64,000 nucleotides of DNA from Labrus mixtus (lineage: Eukaryota > Chordata > Actinopteri > Labriformes > Labridae), in assembly GCF_963584025.1 (NCBI RefSeq), contig NC_083625.1, positions 7,435,192-7,499,191 on the forward strand, given 5' to 3'. Every line of letters starts with the position of its first letter. Positions within the stretch are counted from its first letter, which is position 1. This document shows, piece by piece, positions 24,781 through 37,560 of this stretch. Under the pieces are notes generated by a model. That model searched no databases. It saw only the letters and a list, made by a program, of their open reading frames with translations, and was not told the DNA's origin. Position numbers and translations under genes: made by a program.

Positions 24781-27700
24781 TTTGTTGTGATCACTTCCAC
24801 TCCCCCGCCGCCTTCATTCAGAATATCTCTCCACAACGTAAATGCGCTGCTATCCTATAGGCTCGGTTATGTAATTGGCGGCTGCACTGGATGATTTGTT
24901 TTCTGAATGGACACATTCGGAGAGCACAGAGCTGAGCGCTGTCGCACAAATGCAACATTTCACTTTGATTTCAGCTGTGCATGATCACAAATCTGTGCTT
25001 AAAACTGGAGCATATTGATTGACAGGCTGCATGTGGGTGAGTAAAGTGTAAATGATGTTGTCACAAAGCATGGATGGAATGCCCTTCATGTGAAAAGAAA
25101 CTCCACACCAGTTTAATACCTGTATTTTTGGACATTTTATTGTTTGATGAATTGGAGGGTACTTGTCTTGTGTGTGAGTGAGCTCTCAGCACGGCTTGAT
25201 GTCAAAAACTCTCGTTTTATCAGCACAGAGGTGTACAGGAGCTGCTGAGTGAGAGACAGCCATTATATGCCATGGGAGTGTTTGTAGTGCAGAGTATCAG
25301 GTGCCCAGTTTCATCTCAGTTAATGAGAATTTATATGAATATATTCCACATGTATATTAATATTCACTGTGTTCCAGCCATCGCCATTTGCCCGCTTTCT
25401 GTGTCACGGTTAAAACCCACCCATGACTAATGAATATTTAAGAGCATGTCTGCAGACCAAGGAACTCATTATTATCTGAAGGAGACCCAGCAGATAAACT
25501 GCAGACCTTCTCAGATGAAGGCATAGGGGGGTGTGAGGTGTTCAGTTAATCCACACTCAGCAATCAATCCCAATTTTCTTCTCGCTTCACCATCCTTCAC
25601 TCGTCCTCTGTGGCTGCCCTCCCTCTTCACATTCAGTAATCTATTATTGACTACCAAACTGACATAATGTGTCTGTACTCCGTAGCATTTAATTTTCAAA
25701 TGTTTTCCAAGGGATGTACTCTTATCTGCCACTCTTTCTCACATTTCTCCCACCTGATTGGGTAAAAGTGTAAGGATACCATGCTGTAATGTAATTAGTA
25801 CTTCTTTGGAAGGGACTTGTAACAAAAAAAAAAAGCAAAAAAAACAATCATCTTGTACAGTACATGCACACAGATGGCAGGTCAGTTTTCCAAATAATTT
25901 TTTAAGCGCAGCAAGGCTCTGCTGCCCAAATAGGCAAGAAAGAGAGATCTCTGTGAAGCCTCCGCAATGCCACGTTTCTGGTTGTTGTTATTCCCACACC
26001 ATCCTGCCATCTTCACCAGGCTTTTACTAGGTCATCCTGGTGCCCCATAACCCACATTATTAAATTTATAAATATATCTTCATTATGTTGCTTCAACAGA
26101 ACTCTCTTGAAAAGATTTTTGCTGCTCTCGTGGTTTAGTGGACAGCTGAGTGTAGTGGAAGGGACGGGAGAACTAGGAAAGAGTTTTGTCATTTTTTTTC
26201 GATTCATATTGTTACTTCATTTTATGATGTTCGTTGTTTGGTGTATTCTATTTTAAATTGTAGTCTTAGTTTAAATATTTTCATTGTGTTGCAAGTTTCA
26301 GCATGCACTAGCAATGCAGAGATACATTAATATAATTCAAGCATGCAGTACATGTGGAGTTTTCTGATCGAGTCAAATTAGAAATTGTACTTTTTAAATG
26401 CCACCTAGGCTATTTTTCAATGGCTTGTCAAACAAATTTGAGACTATGCACTTGAGTCCGTCCTGGCACTTTTTCTACCCCAGTTGAACATATTTGGCAG
26501 CCATTTTGGGAGTGCAGTAGAGATCCATCGATATAACGAGCCACTTTGTGGATTGCATCCAGAATGTCACACTGCTTGTTAACTGCTTGGCCTTTTTGTC
26601 TCGCACGCTGTTTACACTTTCCCCTCCTTTTTTTTTTTTTTTTTTTTTGGTTGCTGCATTTACAACAATATATTCCCTCCAAACTAATGATGTGATTTCC
26701 AACTCAGACAGTATTCTGTTGTTCATGTTTAAAGTTCATGGTAAGTGATAATGAACAATTGAATGGGCTTTTAAGCCTTCAAAAGACTTTCAACTTAAAG
26801 ATTTTTTTTTTTTATGAAGGCACACTATGCAAAGTTTCTCACCTGATTTTTACTGCATAGTCTGCTGTTTTACAGGAATTGCACCTTTAATACCGCTTTT
26901 GAGTCCCTAGTTACCATGGCAACATAAAAAAGTAAAAATTTTACAGAAGTCGCATATTTTTTAAATTGAAGTAGTTACGCTTTTCAATCACATCCATTCA
27001 TAATAATAATTTAATAAATTAATGAGTACTTGCCACCTTGTTGATTTGTTAGCCTACAAGATTTTTTTTTGCAAAACGAAATAATTGGCAGGCTAGCTGC
27101 CTCCTGGCTAACTGGCTTGCATCCTTCTACCCACAAAGCACCTTTTCACACATAACATGCTTCTCTTCACATGATGTATTTTTTTTTTAATTCTTGAAAA
27201 TACTAATAACACAATTGTCAGACCTATTGAGAAAATGTGAAGAGTGTCCTTTGTAATTCATGAGAGTGTTCCCCCTTTAGCTGCTTTCCTCAACATATAA
27301 ATGCTGTGGTGATGAGTTATGGGGATTTCCCTCCAGCTATAAGGAAATGATGGGAAATAATATGCCTTGTGTAAGAGGGGGAAAAATGTGGCCTGTTTAT
27401 TAAAGACGTGATCATTTAACCAAGATTTTTTTAAAAATGGTTTAATGTTGCAACCAGTCAGATGAATATTATGCATCCATAACGCTTAACAAAGACTTCC
27501 ACAACAGCTTTTCTTCTCATTTGTGTCGACTGGCTCAATTTTTCAATTCATCGAGCAGGAATTTTTAAATACTCTCCCCTCCTTTTTTTGTCAGTAAATT
27601 GGCACTCAGAATATAGCAGGCTGTTCGTGAAAATAACTCTATTCAAAGTTTGTCTTCAATGTCACTGACATGTTGAAAAGAGACAAAGTCCAAAACTTTA

Positions 27701-30700
27701 GGGCAAGTTCTTCAGTTTTTAAGAGGACTTTTGTTTTGGAAATCTCCCCTCCCTGCAAGTATCACAGGAATGTGTAATGAAAGCACAGATTGAGACTGAA
27801 TAAGTATTTGCGAATGTACCATGCTGTTGTCACGGAGCTTTTGTTTCAGTGAAAAACGTAGAAACATCTTGTATAAGACGCTTTATAAGTTCTGCCATAG
27901 ATGCATATTAAAGTCTATTGATAAAGAAGGATCTGTTTATCATTAAAAGAATTGACATGCATATGAATAGGCCATCCTGTATGGACCGTTTATGACACAC
28001 TTGCCCGAGGATAAGCCTGTTGTGTTTGTGTTTACTCATAAACATGAATTTATAGACTCTTGGACTGTATTTTTATTATGCTCGTTTAAAGCTTTTCTTT
28101 TTTTATCAAGATCTCTTGAGTGAATTAAATTCTAGCTGTCACTTGTTTTTAACTCCTATACTGTTGTTAATAGATACACAGTATATACAGTACAAACACA
28201 GTCCAGTTATGTGCATGACTATATGTTTCCTTTACCTTTACTGGGACGGCCTACAGACTCTTTATTTGTTTATTGTTTTATATTTACACTACTGGTTTAA
28301 AAGCTTTTCATTAAAAGTCTGCCTTCTGAGGAACTTTTAAGACCCGGATATAAGGTAACAGCTGGATCACAAGTCGTGTCGGGACATGCTCAGATGATTT
28401 TTGGAGGTAAAAGTTTAGATCAGAACTGCAACTTGTTGAAATAAAGAATGCTAGATCCTAAATTTGTTTTAAATTACATAGAGAAGCATTTAAAGTGAAT
28501 TAGCATTCCCTCTCTAAACACACACTGCAGGCCCAGGCATTCAACTGATGTGAAAAATGTATCCTGGATTCTAATAGCAAAGTTGTATGTTTGCCAAGGT
28601 GCATGTGTGTCCTCAGTTCACCCCGCCGCTCATATGGTTTTCTACAAGTCATGGTGAGATCACTGCCTCGCTGAAGGGGAAAACTATCTAAAGAGGGTTT
28701 AAGAAAATGAAAATAAACTAGCAGAGTGTACTGTAACTTTTGAAACTCTTTTACAGAGAATGAGTGCTGTGTTTCCTCTGCTTCTATCCTGGCTTCAGGA
28801 AGAGTTTTTTAAGCCTTGTGCCAGTAAACAGCACTCACAGCAGCCAAAATGTTAGGGCTGTGCAGTCTTACTCAAGGTACATCGGTATGCACTGAGCAAA
28901 GAGTAAACTTAGAGGGAATTATTTACACAATAGTATTTGTGTCGTGGTTTTCATCACAAAATGAATGTTGTTGAAGCCTTAAAGTTCTTCCAAAGAATCT
29001 AAAACAGTATTTTTTTTTATTTTCCTTTTTTATCAACTACCGGTAAGTCATTTGCTGTTTTAAAATTCAGCTTTTGGAAATCACTGTCAGACATTTCATG
29101 TTTTGAACAAATTCTTCTGAAAAAAGAATTTAAATTTTCATTTTTATCGTGAAAATGAAAGGAATATTTGCTCTGGAACTGTCGAAATTGTTTATTGCCC
29201 TGAGAATGACCTTGATAAAGACAGATTTCAAAATAGACTCCTTCAAGACGCTGAAAATCATTATTAATTTGCTGAACAGCTTATTGTTTTATCAGCCAGG
29301 AAATGAATGTTTTATCTTCTTGGGGGGGCTGGTTTTACGACAGTTGGTCCACGTGACAAAGGAAAAGCATGGGTAACCTGTTCAACTGCACACAAATCCT
29401 CCGTTTTATCAAAGTAGCTGGGCTCGTTTGACAATAGCCATGACATTTATTGGTGATAAATTCAAAAACGTTGTGATCATCCTGAAGGCATCAACTCCTG
29501 TTCATAACACCTGTGTTACATTTTGGAAAAACATGCAGTCCACATGTCAAAGTGAGATGGATCAGTGATAGATTTTCATTTTTACAGTGATGCCTCAGTG
29601 TTTTTCCCCTCACTTATTAAAACCTAATTATTACTAACATGATTACTTCAATACTTTCTACTAATAGGACACTTTTTAGACTGAATCACACTGGCCTGCA
29701 CCCTGACATTCATTCATTTTTTCTCAGGTTCATGGTCAGTTCAGCCTTTCCCAACATGCTTTGAGAGGAAGGCAGGGCAACACCCAGTGCAGGTCACACA
29801 GGCAAACAAAGACACACTCACACAGGTAACAGGAGCTAGACATTAAAGGCAACATTTTGGATTTGTTTAACATACTGTAAAGCCTCCTGTTGCACAAAGA
29901 GGAGTGAAAGATCTCAAATAAAAGCACAATCCTTCCTCTTTCTCTCAGTCTCACTCTCTCTAACAAAAAAACAGTGACATGGAAGTAACACATTTGTTGT
30001 TGCTGGCCCTGCTGAAATACATGTGGCATGGTTTTTATTGTAATGTTACCAGAAACAGCTGAGGAGATTAGGTTACAATCTAGGGTTTATGAGCTATAGA
30101 TTATTGCCATCAAAGATAATTCTGCTTCATTCAAACAGACCACATTGACCAACAATTCATGTGCATTAGCAGAAGGCTTAAAGGCCAGATCATTCATATA
30201 AAAATGGAGCTGATGGGTGGCCAGGCTTTAAATCTGCTCTGTGGTAGATTGGATTCTGTGCAGACTTATCTGTCTGTGAACAAACTGATTAGAGAGAATA
30301 ACCTATGCCTATGTCTTGTTATTCAAGAGAAGGCTAAAATAGTTGAGCAACAACTTCCCCGAAACACACCTTAACATTTGCCACAGTGAAAATATGGTAG
30401 TTTATGGTTAGTGATAGTGTGTGGCTATGTTTAGGCTGCTTATGATATGCTATAAAACAAGTCAGACCACACCAACTGGTTGCTGCAGCATACTTTCTTC
30501 CTGCAGTCACTCCTGAGAAATGGCCGGTAAAAGAAAGGAGGATGTTTATATTTAAATAAATAAATGTTGTTTCAAAAAGGCGTGTCATTTGAAAATATTT
30601 GTTTTAATTTTGGCTCTGCTGCTGACTTTTTATTATTTAGGGTGCAAATATCAATATTTGATTCAGTTATAATAAACAAGCACAACTTTCATCAGGTATA

Positions 30701-31225
30701 GGTTTGAGATCACAAAGTCAAATATTTTCATTGTGAAGAAGTAAACACTTTTAATTACATCTTATTGTTATATGTACATGTTATTAAAAACGACGATCAG
30801 GTCATTTATTCGTCGGCCTATTTTAAAGAAGACAATGCCAATGCATTATTACACCCCTCATCACTTTATGTCTTAATCTCGACTTCCAAGAAAATCATTA
30901 TTTTTCACATTAGTGACTGACAAACACGCTTAATGTTGTAAATATATACTTACATAATTAGTCACAAGTTCTACACCCTTTGATCGTCCCACTAATCCAA
31001 TGACACACAGACTCTGCCATGTGTGTTTTCACAGTTCTTGTCTTTGTTGATCTGGACAACACTTCATGTCACTCCTTCACACTATGTCCATTTTATCATG
31101 AGGATGTGTCACGCATTCACACACCGGATAGGTGTAGTGCATGGCTTATGTTTAACAACAATCATATGTTATATTATTAGATGTCAACAGACATGATAAT
31201 GTAAATGTGTATAAATCCATAACTA
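24781..31225. other. No gene seen; probable zbtb20 5' intronic DNA
   Basis: AT-rich sequence with poly(T) runs (for example 26,629-26,648) and no recognisable coding exon. The part 24,830-25,480 is of higher complexity, contains TAAT-type homeodomain cores and a perfect TGATTGACAG (25,016-25,025), and is a candidate regulatory element. Confidence 0.35.
25016..25025 (+). promoter_or_regulatory. Perfect PBX-MEIS/PREP composite motif
   Basis: TGATTGACAG is the established PBX-MEIS/PREP heterodimer consensus. It lies just downstream of the CpG-rich promoter-like interval. A 10-mer can occur by chance, so function is inference. Confidence 0.35.
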
Positions 31226-31590
31226 AGGGTGCACCGATGCATCCGTTTAACATCGATATCGGCCATGTTGACAGACCTCTGCCCAGCAGCAACAAAAAAT
31301 GTGGCCTGAACCGATGTCAGTAGCTGATGTTTATCTGTTGTCATATCAATTTAATGCTCGCATCTAGTACACCTAACTGTGGACTCAGAGAAGAGGTTTT
31401 TTATTGGGAAGAGGAAGTCCCATGTTGGACAAAATCTGTTTTGATGGTCAAAAATGAGAGGAAATATTGGCTTTGTGGGAGTCTTACACCAAAAGAAGTA
31501 ACAGGAAGAAATCCCATCTTTGTCAGTAATTGGCTAAATTTTTAAACATCGGTATCGGCCCTGATTTTCACAATCAGTTTCACAATTATC
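31226..31590 (+). mobile_element. Non-autonomous hAT-like element, copy B
   Basis: It starts AGGGTGCACCGAT and shows CATCGATATCGGCC near the left and CATCGGTATCGGCCCTGA near the right, typical of hAT-related elements in fish. Its interior aligns by eye with copy A at 2080-2561 in the same orientation. It has no transposase and its 3' terminus appears truncated or diverged. Confidence 0.6.
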
Positions 31591-33415
31591 CATTACATGG
31601 ATAGAGAGTTCATGTATTCAAAATTTGTAATTGTCTCATGAAAATTCTAATCTGTTATATTTTACATACTGCGGAACCTGTCCTCCTACTGACCATTTAT
31701 GTCATTGCACACATACATATAGTGGTACAGGTATAGAGACATAGAATACACCTAATACAAGATCAATCCCAATCCCTAAAACAGTTATGGCAACTGTATG
31801 CAGTCACTCTTTGTCTTTGCTTTTGATGGCGGCTGTTGGACGGATGGTTATAGAATAGTTTTCTCCAAAGACATATTCTGAATATCATTCTGTGCCTCGC
31901 AGTATTCTTTGGATATATTTGGTAGTTTTGTAAAAGGACTCCAGCTTTCATAAATGTCCCATGTTAGCTGATACAGTCTATAGATTACTGACCTCATTGT
32001 TGTTTTCATGCGACTGTATCTTAAGCTTCATAGGACACTGAGTGAATTCTGATCAGCTCACATTTCCAAACAAGTAGTTTTTTTTTTTTTGTCTTCACAA
32101 GAATTTCATTGAAGTAATCCTAAATAGGTGAAAAGCTTAAGGTCCTGTTTCTTTTTGGGCCTTTTTGTCATTTGTTGTGAAATTGTGTGATTAGGTTGCT
32201 TAACAGGTTTGTTTTGCAACACTGCATTGTATAGATGAAGTTTCCTCATGTGAGATTGACCTCCTCCCTGTTGGATTAACAAAAAGCTTACCTTTGTGCA
32301 TGCTTTTGTGAATTTTCAGGTCGTGTGGGTGGGTGTGTATTTAAACCATTATATATTAGCTGGTTGTGTCTAGCTAGCCTGCAGACCCTGGACAAGAGGT
32401 GCTAGCACTTGGAGGAAGTGTGTATAGGGCACTCATGTGGTCGGCTGTGTTTCAGTGTGTCAGCGTTACACTTTTAGAAGGGTCATATGTCAAATGAGCT
32501 GATGAGACATATATAATCTGTATTTACACAACGGCTCACCAAACTATAAATACATTTAAAAGTGCTAATATCCATTAGGCTGGAAATAAACACTGCATAT
32601 TTACTGAGTCATCTGGATTGAATATCTGGTTCTTTACTTTAAACCTGTAGTTACTGTACTGTGACAGTATGTTGAAGATATGGTTAGTTTACCTGAACCA
32701 AGAGTCAGTTAGATCTCGTCCTGATAGCATGTGTGTGTTGTTGTTGCCGTAGCTACAAGCTGAAGTATTCTGTGACATCAAGCAACCTTTTCTTTCCTTC
32801 TGTATTTGTTAACAAGCAGCATGTTAACACTTTGAAAGCACGTCTTTTTTATGTAAACTGGCAAACCTTCTCAGGTACTAGGAGAGAAGAGAGGCTTCCT
32901 TTGCTGACCCTTGAAGCACAGAGCAGCTCAGAAAAAGAAAAAAAAAAGTGCAGAAATGTGCTGGACTGCTTAAATCAGCCTCGTGCATTACTAAAAGTTC
33001 AGCCCTGTGCCTGCTGGACCTCCTCGTGCAGCTGCTGGTCAAACACATGTTTAGCAGAACAATTTGGGTGTAAAAAAAATCTATTGATGGACTTGTGTAT
33101 CTTGAGATTATGTTTGTGATACTGCATTGATTCTCGAGAACAATATATACATTCAATTCAAAGAGATTTTTTTTTTATTAACAGGGAAATACATTTCTTG
33201 CGCATTTGAAATGTACACTAAAAACTTGTTCCCTAAGTAATTTAGTGTTTGCTTCAAATTTGTGCCAGCAAAGTAGAGTTATTGGCTATTTTGTGCAGTG
33301 GATGTTGGACTGTGTAAAATTGTAATGTAGAGTATTTAGAAATCAGATTTTATAAACATGCTGATATATTCTATTTACAGTGTATGTTTCCCCTAAATTA
33401 TAATATAGCATCATA
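31591..33415. other. No gene seen; probable zbtb20 5' intronic DNA
   Basis: AT-rich, T-run-bearing sequence. A 128-codon plus-strand frame (32,733-33,119) has low-complexity, Cys-rich composition, no recognisable domain and no splice support, so I do not call it. Confidence 0.35.
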
Positions 33416-33436
33416 TATACATATATATATATATAG
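33416..33436 (+). repeat. (AT)n microsatellite
   Basis: A short alternating AT run flanked by a direct repeat of GCATCATATA on both sides (about 33,408 and 33,437). Confidence 0.8.
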
Positions 33437-33625
33437 CATCATATAGCAAATAGTTATTCGATACAGCCCCACTCACAGTCACATTCACAAATACTGAAAA
33501 CAACCAATTAAATGTACACTATGTGGTCAGATGTATGAAATGAAATGTGGATACAAATTAAAAAAAAATACATTGAAGTTTTATTTTAATCACCCCCACC
33601 AAGTTTTTTTTACAAACCTACAAAG

Positions 33626-33975
33626 ATTTCACCTCTTTAAGGTACTGTTGAATTCACCTCTTTAAGATACTGTTGAATTCACCTCTTTAAGATACTGTTG
33701 AATTCACCTCTTTAAGATACTGTTGAATTCACCTCTTTAAGATACTGTTGAATTCACTTATTTAAGATACTGTTGAATTCACCTCTTTAAGGTACTGTTG
33801 AATTCACCTCTTTAAGGTACTGTTGAATTCACCTCTTTAAGATACTGTTGAATTTACCTCTTTAAGATACTGTTGAATTCACCTCTTTAAGATACTGTTG
33901 AATTCACCTCTTTAAGATACTGTTGAATTCACCTCTTTAAGATACTGTTGAATTTACCTCTTTAAGATACTGTTT
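33626..33975 (+). repeat. Minisatellite: 14 tandem copies of a 25-bp unit
   Basis: The unit begins AATTCACCTCTTTAAGATAC and ends TGTTG. Fourteen head-to-tail copies fill exactly 350 bp. Variation is limited: an A/G alternation (GATAC or GGTAC), a few AATTT starts, and one copy with CTTATTTAAG. Most units create a GAATTC site at the junction. Copies are very similar, implying recent expansion or homogenisation. There is no spacer, so it is not a CRISPR array. It lies in non-coding DNA upstream of zbtb20. Confidence 0.97.
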
Positions 33976-36880
33976 GACCACATATTATATGTATTTCTGT
34001 GTGAGTGTGAGAACATGTTTCCTATAAGTGTGAACACTTGTTTTCTAGGCTTCCTCTGTATATTGTGTATGTGTGTGGCTTTAGACTGTGTGGTCTCTAT
34101 AGTGATAAATAGTATCAGCTAACCTAAACATATTCAGAGTCTGAGCTGTTCCCTACTGTGATAATAAGTACTACGTACTTTCAGCTGAGGTCCCACACTA
34201 TCGTCTCATAACTCAGCACAAAGCATCTTTGTTTTGGGTTTATCTCCCAAGGACATAAAATGAGGAGACACTTTGTTTTCTGTCAGAGATATAAAGGTGC
34301 TGCAGCCCTACTATACCACACAGTCCACTTGTTGAGATCATGCCTGCTTACTGTACACCGTCCAGACATAGACATGTACAAGTCTGTTTCATATACTGCC
34401 AAACAGAATCAATTAGCTGGCTCTTAATCATGATACACTGGTAATAGACAGAGGAGTCCTATACGAGCGTCTACGTAGGTTCATGAAGATCTCTTGATGG
34501 CCCACCAGGTCGATTTTTGGAGAGGCGAAACGTCCTCGACACGTGTAGTAGCTTTGGAGAGGCAGTTGCTGTGGACACTTGTGCCTAAATGATCTCTCTT
34601 GAATTTAGCATTATCTGCTTCGGGGGTTAGAGGTGTTTTTGGAGACTATCACATGAGTAGTCAGATGGTTCTTTTTGGTCAAATGCTCATTAACAAAACC
34701 ACAGCGATTTGCCAAAACTGAGACATTTCTTGAAAGCATCCCTTCCATTTGCCAAAATTAGATACTGGCTTTATAAATTTAATGGCCGCAAGCCCACAAT
34801 AGCTGTTTGTTTTCACCCTCTATGCTTTTTTTTTTTTTTTTTTTTAGGGAAACTTCATAAAATACAGTATGATAGCTCCAAAACAGGACCGTTTGTTTGG
34901 ACTTGGCCTGGAAAAAAAAAAAAGTATATGAGAAGTAGTTTATCCTCCCATCTGTAAAAGGACAAAGAGTCTGCTCAGGATAACGGGTGGTGGTGGTGGG
35001 TGTGTTTTTGACAGAAAATGACGAAGTTGAACAAGCTGTCCTGTCAAAAAAAAAAAAAAAAAGACTTTGAACTGTCCTATACTTGTGTAATGGTATTGTG
35101 GTGTGTGCTGTTATTTGTTTGCTAGAGGAATTTATTTGAAATCCCCACATCCTGTCACATTGAATGGCTTTCTGTTGGACTGAATGTCTTATCAGATATG
35201 ATATTTGAGACATTTTAGAGGCAGAGAAACTAAACATGAATAGTCGGATTAAATTGAGGAGACTTTAAAAGGTTAATAATAGTTCCAGATGGTCTATGAT
35301 TCAAAGAAATGCAGGAATCTCAAGTAATCTCTAATAAAAGGTGTCCAAAACATGACACTGGTTCTGTTTTAAATCTTCACGATGCTTGGACCAAGCAGCA
35401 GAGCTTTCACAGCAGAGAAAAGGGTGTTTTTGTGAAATGAAAAAAAAAACACAATTTTACCACTTTTGCACATTTTAAACTGTCTCTTTTGGCGAGGCTG
35501 TGATTGGAGCTGTAGTCGTGAAGGCAGAATCACTAGTCCTACGTCTGTGTTGTAGCTGAAGAGCTGGTTCAAAGTTCAGGAAGACATTTCATGTCATTGT
35601 AAGGAAGCACAAATGATATGTAATTCATCCGTGTTGTAATCATCACACATTTGAGAGCGATTTCATTGGTGATGTTGTGTTGCCTAGTACATTTTCAGTT
35701 TAGGGAGATGGAAAAAAAAAAAAAAAATGGGAAAAAATGTTGTGTGTGAAAATCTTGGCACAACTTGTCAACAGCCTACGTTTGCTTGTTGATGGTTTTC
35801 AGGGACTGCCATAAAGACAAATCAATTAAATCCTGAGTCTGCGAGGTGTTTTCTGCCGCGTTTGGAAGTGTGTGAGATTTAGGTGCATTTGTTAGCACAC
35901 CTGTTAACTGCTGCACGACGTTATAGACGAACACTCGAATGTGATAGAAGATCAGGGCTTTAAATTACTCCGATTTAAATCAGTCTACTCGGTATTGTTG
36001 TGCAGAGAGGAATATTCTGATATTTTTTTAATTGCGCTGATCGAAGAAAACCAGGACAAAACATTATCAGATGTGCTTTAATTTAATATCTTTTCCTCTT
36101 TCTTAGTAAAGTTTGAGATGTCGACTGTTTTTATGTGTGTGTGTGTGTTTTTTGGTGTGTGTGTATTATTTTATCACAAGAGGAAATGAAACACACCCTC
36201 AGTTATCACACATCAGATCAACACTTGATTTATGCTTTAAACTCCCCAGTGGGCTCGCTACACATGTACATTGTGTACTAAATTACATTAGATACCATAT
36301 CACAAACCATACTATTAAAAGCATAATATCTGCTAGTTTATATGCTAATGCACCTGCTTCTAAAGGGATGATTGAAACAAATAATTACAACGTCGGACAG
36401 TGATTGTTGAAGTAGTGGAGCTTTCATACAAACTCATAAATTACTATTAATTAGGTGTAACAAAAAAAAAGAAAAAAAACACTCTTGATAAGTGCAAATC
36501 TGGAGCGGATTCATGGAGATGCTGTATGCACATGCATGGACGAGCTTTTCACGATGCCCCGTGGCCCTTTTGTCTCCACATTTAAATGTACCAGGGGCCT
36601 TGAATATATGCTTGTAGTGTGTGTTGTAAGCACTATTTGCATATTCAAGATGTATATTATTCACATGGCTGATACTGCTCCTTTTATAAGCATGCCCCTT
36701 ATGTCTGCTCTCAACCCCCTCCCTCATGGTCACCATTTTACCCCCCCCCCCTTCACTTCCACTTGATTAACTAATGTCCAATTCGATGCAGCCTATTTCA
36801 TCGGCCTTGTCACCTAATATAGGCGGCTGATTAACCTGGAGTCTGGCTGGTGAAGTTGCAACCCTCCTCTCGTCTCCCTC
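33976..36880. other. No gene seen; probable zbtb20 5' intronic DNA
   Basis: AT-rich with homopolymer runs (T near 34,830-34,846, A near 35,045-35,062 and 35,712-35,726). Around 34,510-34,560 the phrase GGAGAGGCGAAACGTC resembles part of a dispersed fish repeat, but I cannot name it. No coding exon is recognised. Confidence 0.35.
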
Positions 36881-37362
36881 TGTCTTAATTTTTTTTTTTT
36901 CTTCTTTTGCCCCCTCCCCTACTCCTCCTCCTCCTTCTCCCTCACTCCCCCCACCCTCCTACCCCTCCTCAGTCTTTGTTGTGGCGGCAGCAGCAGCAGA
37001 GCATGCATTGCATTGGCGGTCTGAAGCATTGTGTCTGATTTCCAGCAGACAAACTGACCTCTGGGGATTTATTGACAGCAAACTCCACAGAGGCAGACAC
37101 AGAGCTGGGAGCATGGAGGGAGGCAGCCGGGAGAGAGGGGCGGGGGGTAGTGGGGAAGGTTTGTAAGGAGGGAGGAAAAGGAGGAGGAGGAGGAGGAGGG
37201 GGGGTGGTTACAGACACACAGACAGTAGTGAGACAGACAGATTGAAGAAAAGACAAGGAGAGAGTTTGATGAAACAGGAAACAGGTAGAAATGCAGAGAG
37301 AAAGAGATCAATACGAGAAGGGGAAAAATACACAACTCGAGTTTGGTTTAATTCAGAAAATG

Positions 37363-37395
<33 letters not shown>

Positions 37396-37560
37396 GTGGA
37401 GCGTTTGGAAGTGAAAGAAAATGGCCGCCTCCTACAAGGATCTAATTAATTTTGAAGGATCATCAGCCCCTTTAGTCCAAGGCAGGGTACAGGAGGGAGG
37501 GAGGGAGGGGAGGGGAGGGAGACAGACCCCTGGGCTGATTAGAATTCACTGCAGGTAGGC
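36881..37560 (+). promoter_or_regulatory. GC-richer island bounded by CT-rich and GA-rich tracts; candidate alternative first exon
   Basis: A pyrimidine tract (about 36,890-36,970) and a purine tract (about 37,120-37,210) bracket roughly 150 bp of balanced sequence. A T30 run lies at 37,365-37,394. Just beyond is AAAATGGCCGCC, one base from the YY1-type AAAATGGCGGC motif (about 37,418). At 37,549-37,558 CTGCAG|GTAGGC is a good splice donor. This layout is compatible with an alternative zbtb20 promoter or 5' exon, but no transcript evidence is available. Confidence 0.3.

Noticed and set aside
33626..33975. CRISPR-like array of 25-bp repeats
   Set aside because: The units are directly tandem with no unique spacers, in vertebrate DNA; it is a minisatellite.
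34510..34560. GGAGAGGCGAAACGTC segment resembling a dispersed fish repeat
   Set aside because: Too short and diverged to define a family or boundaries without a library search.
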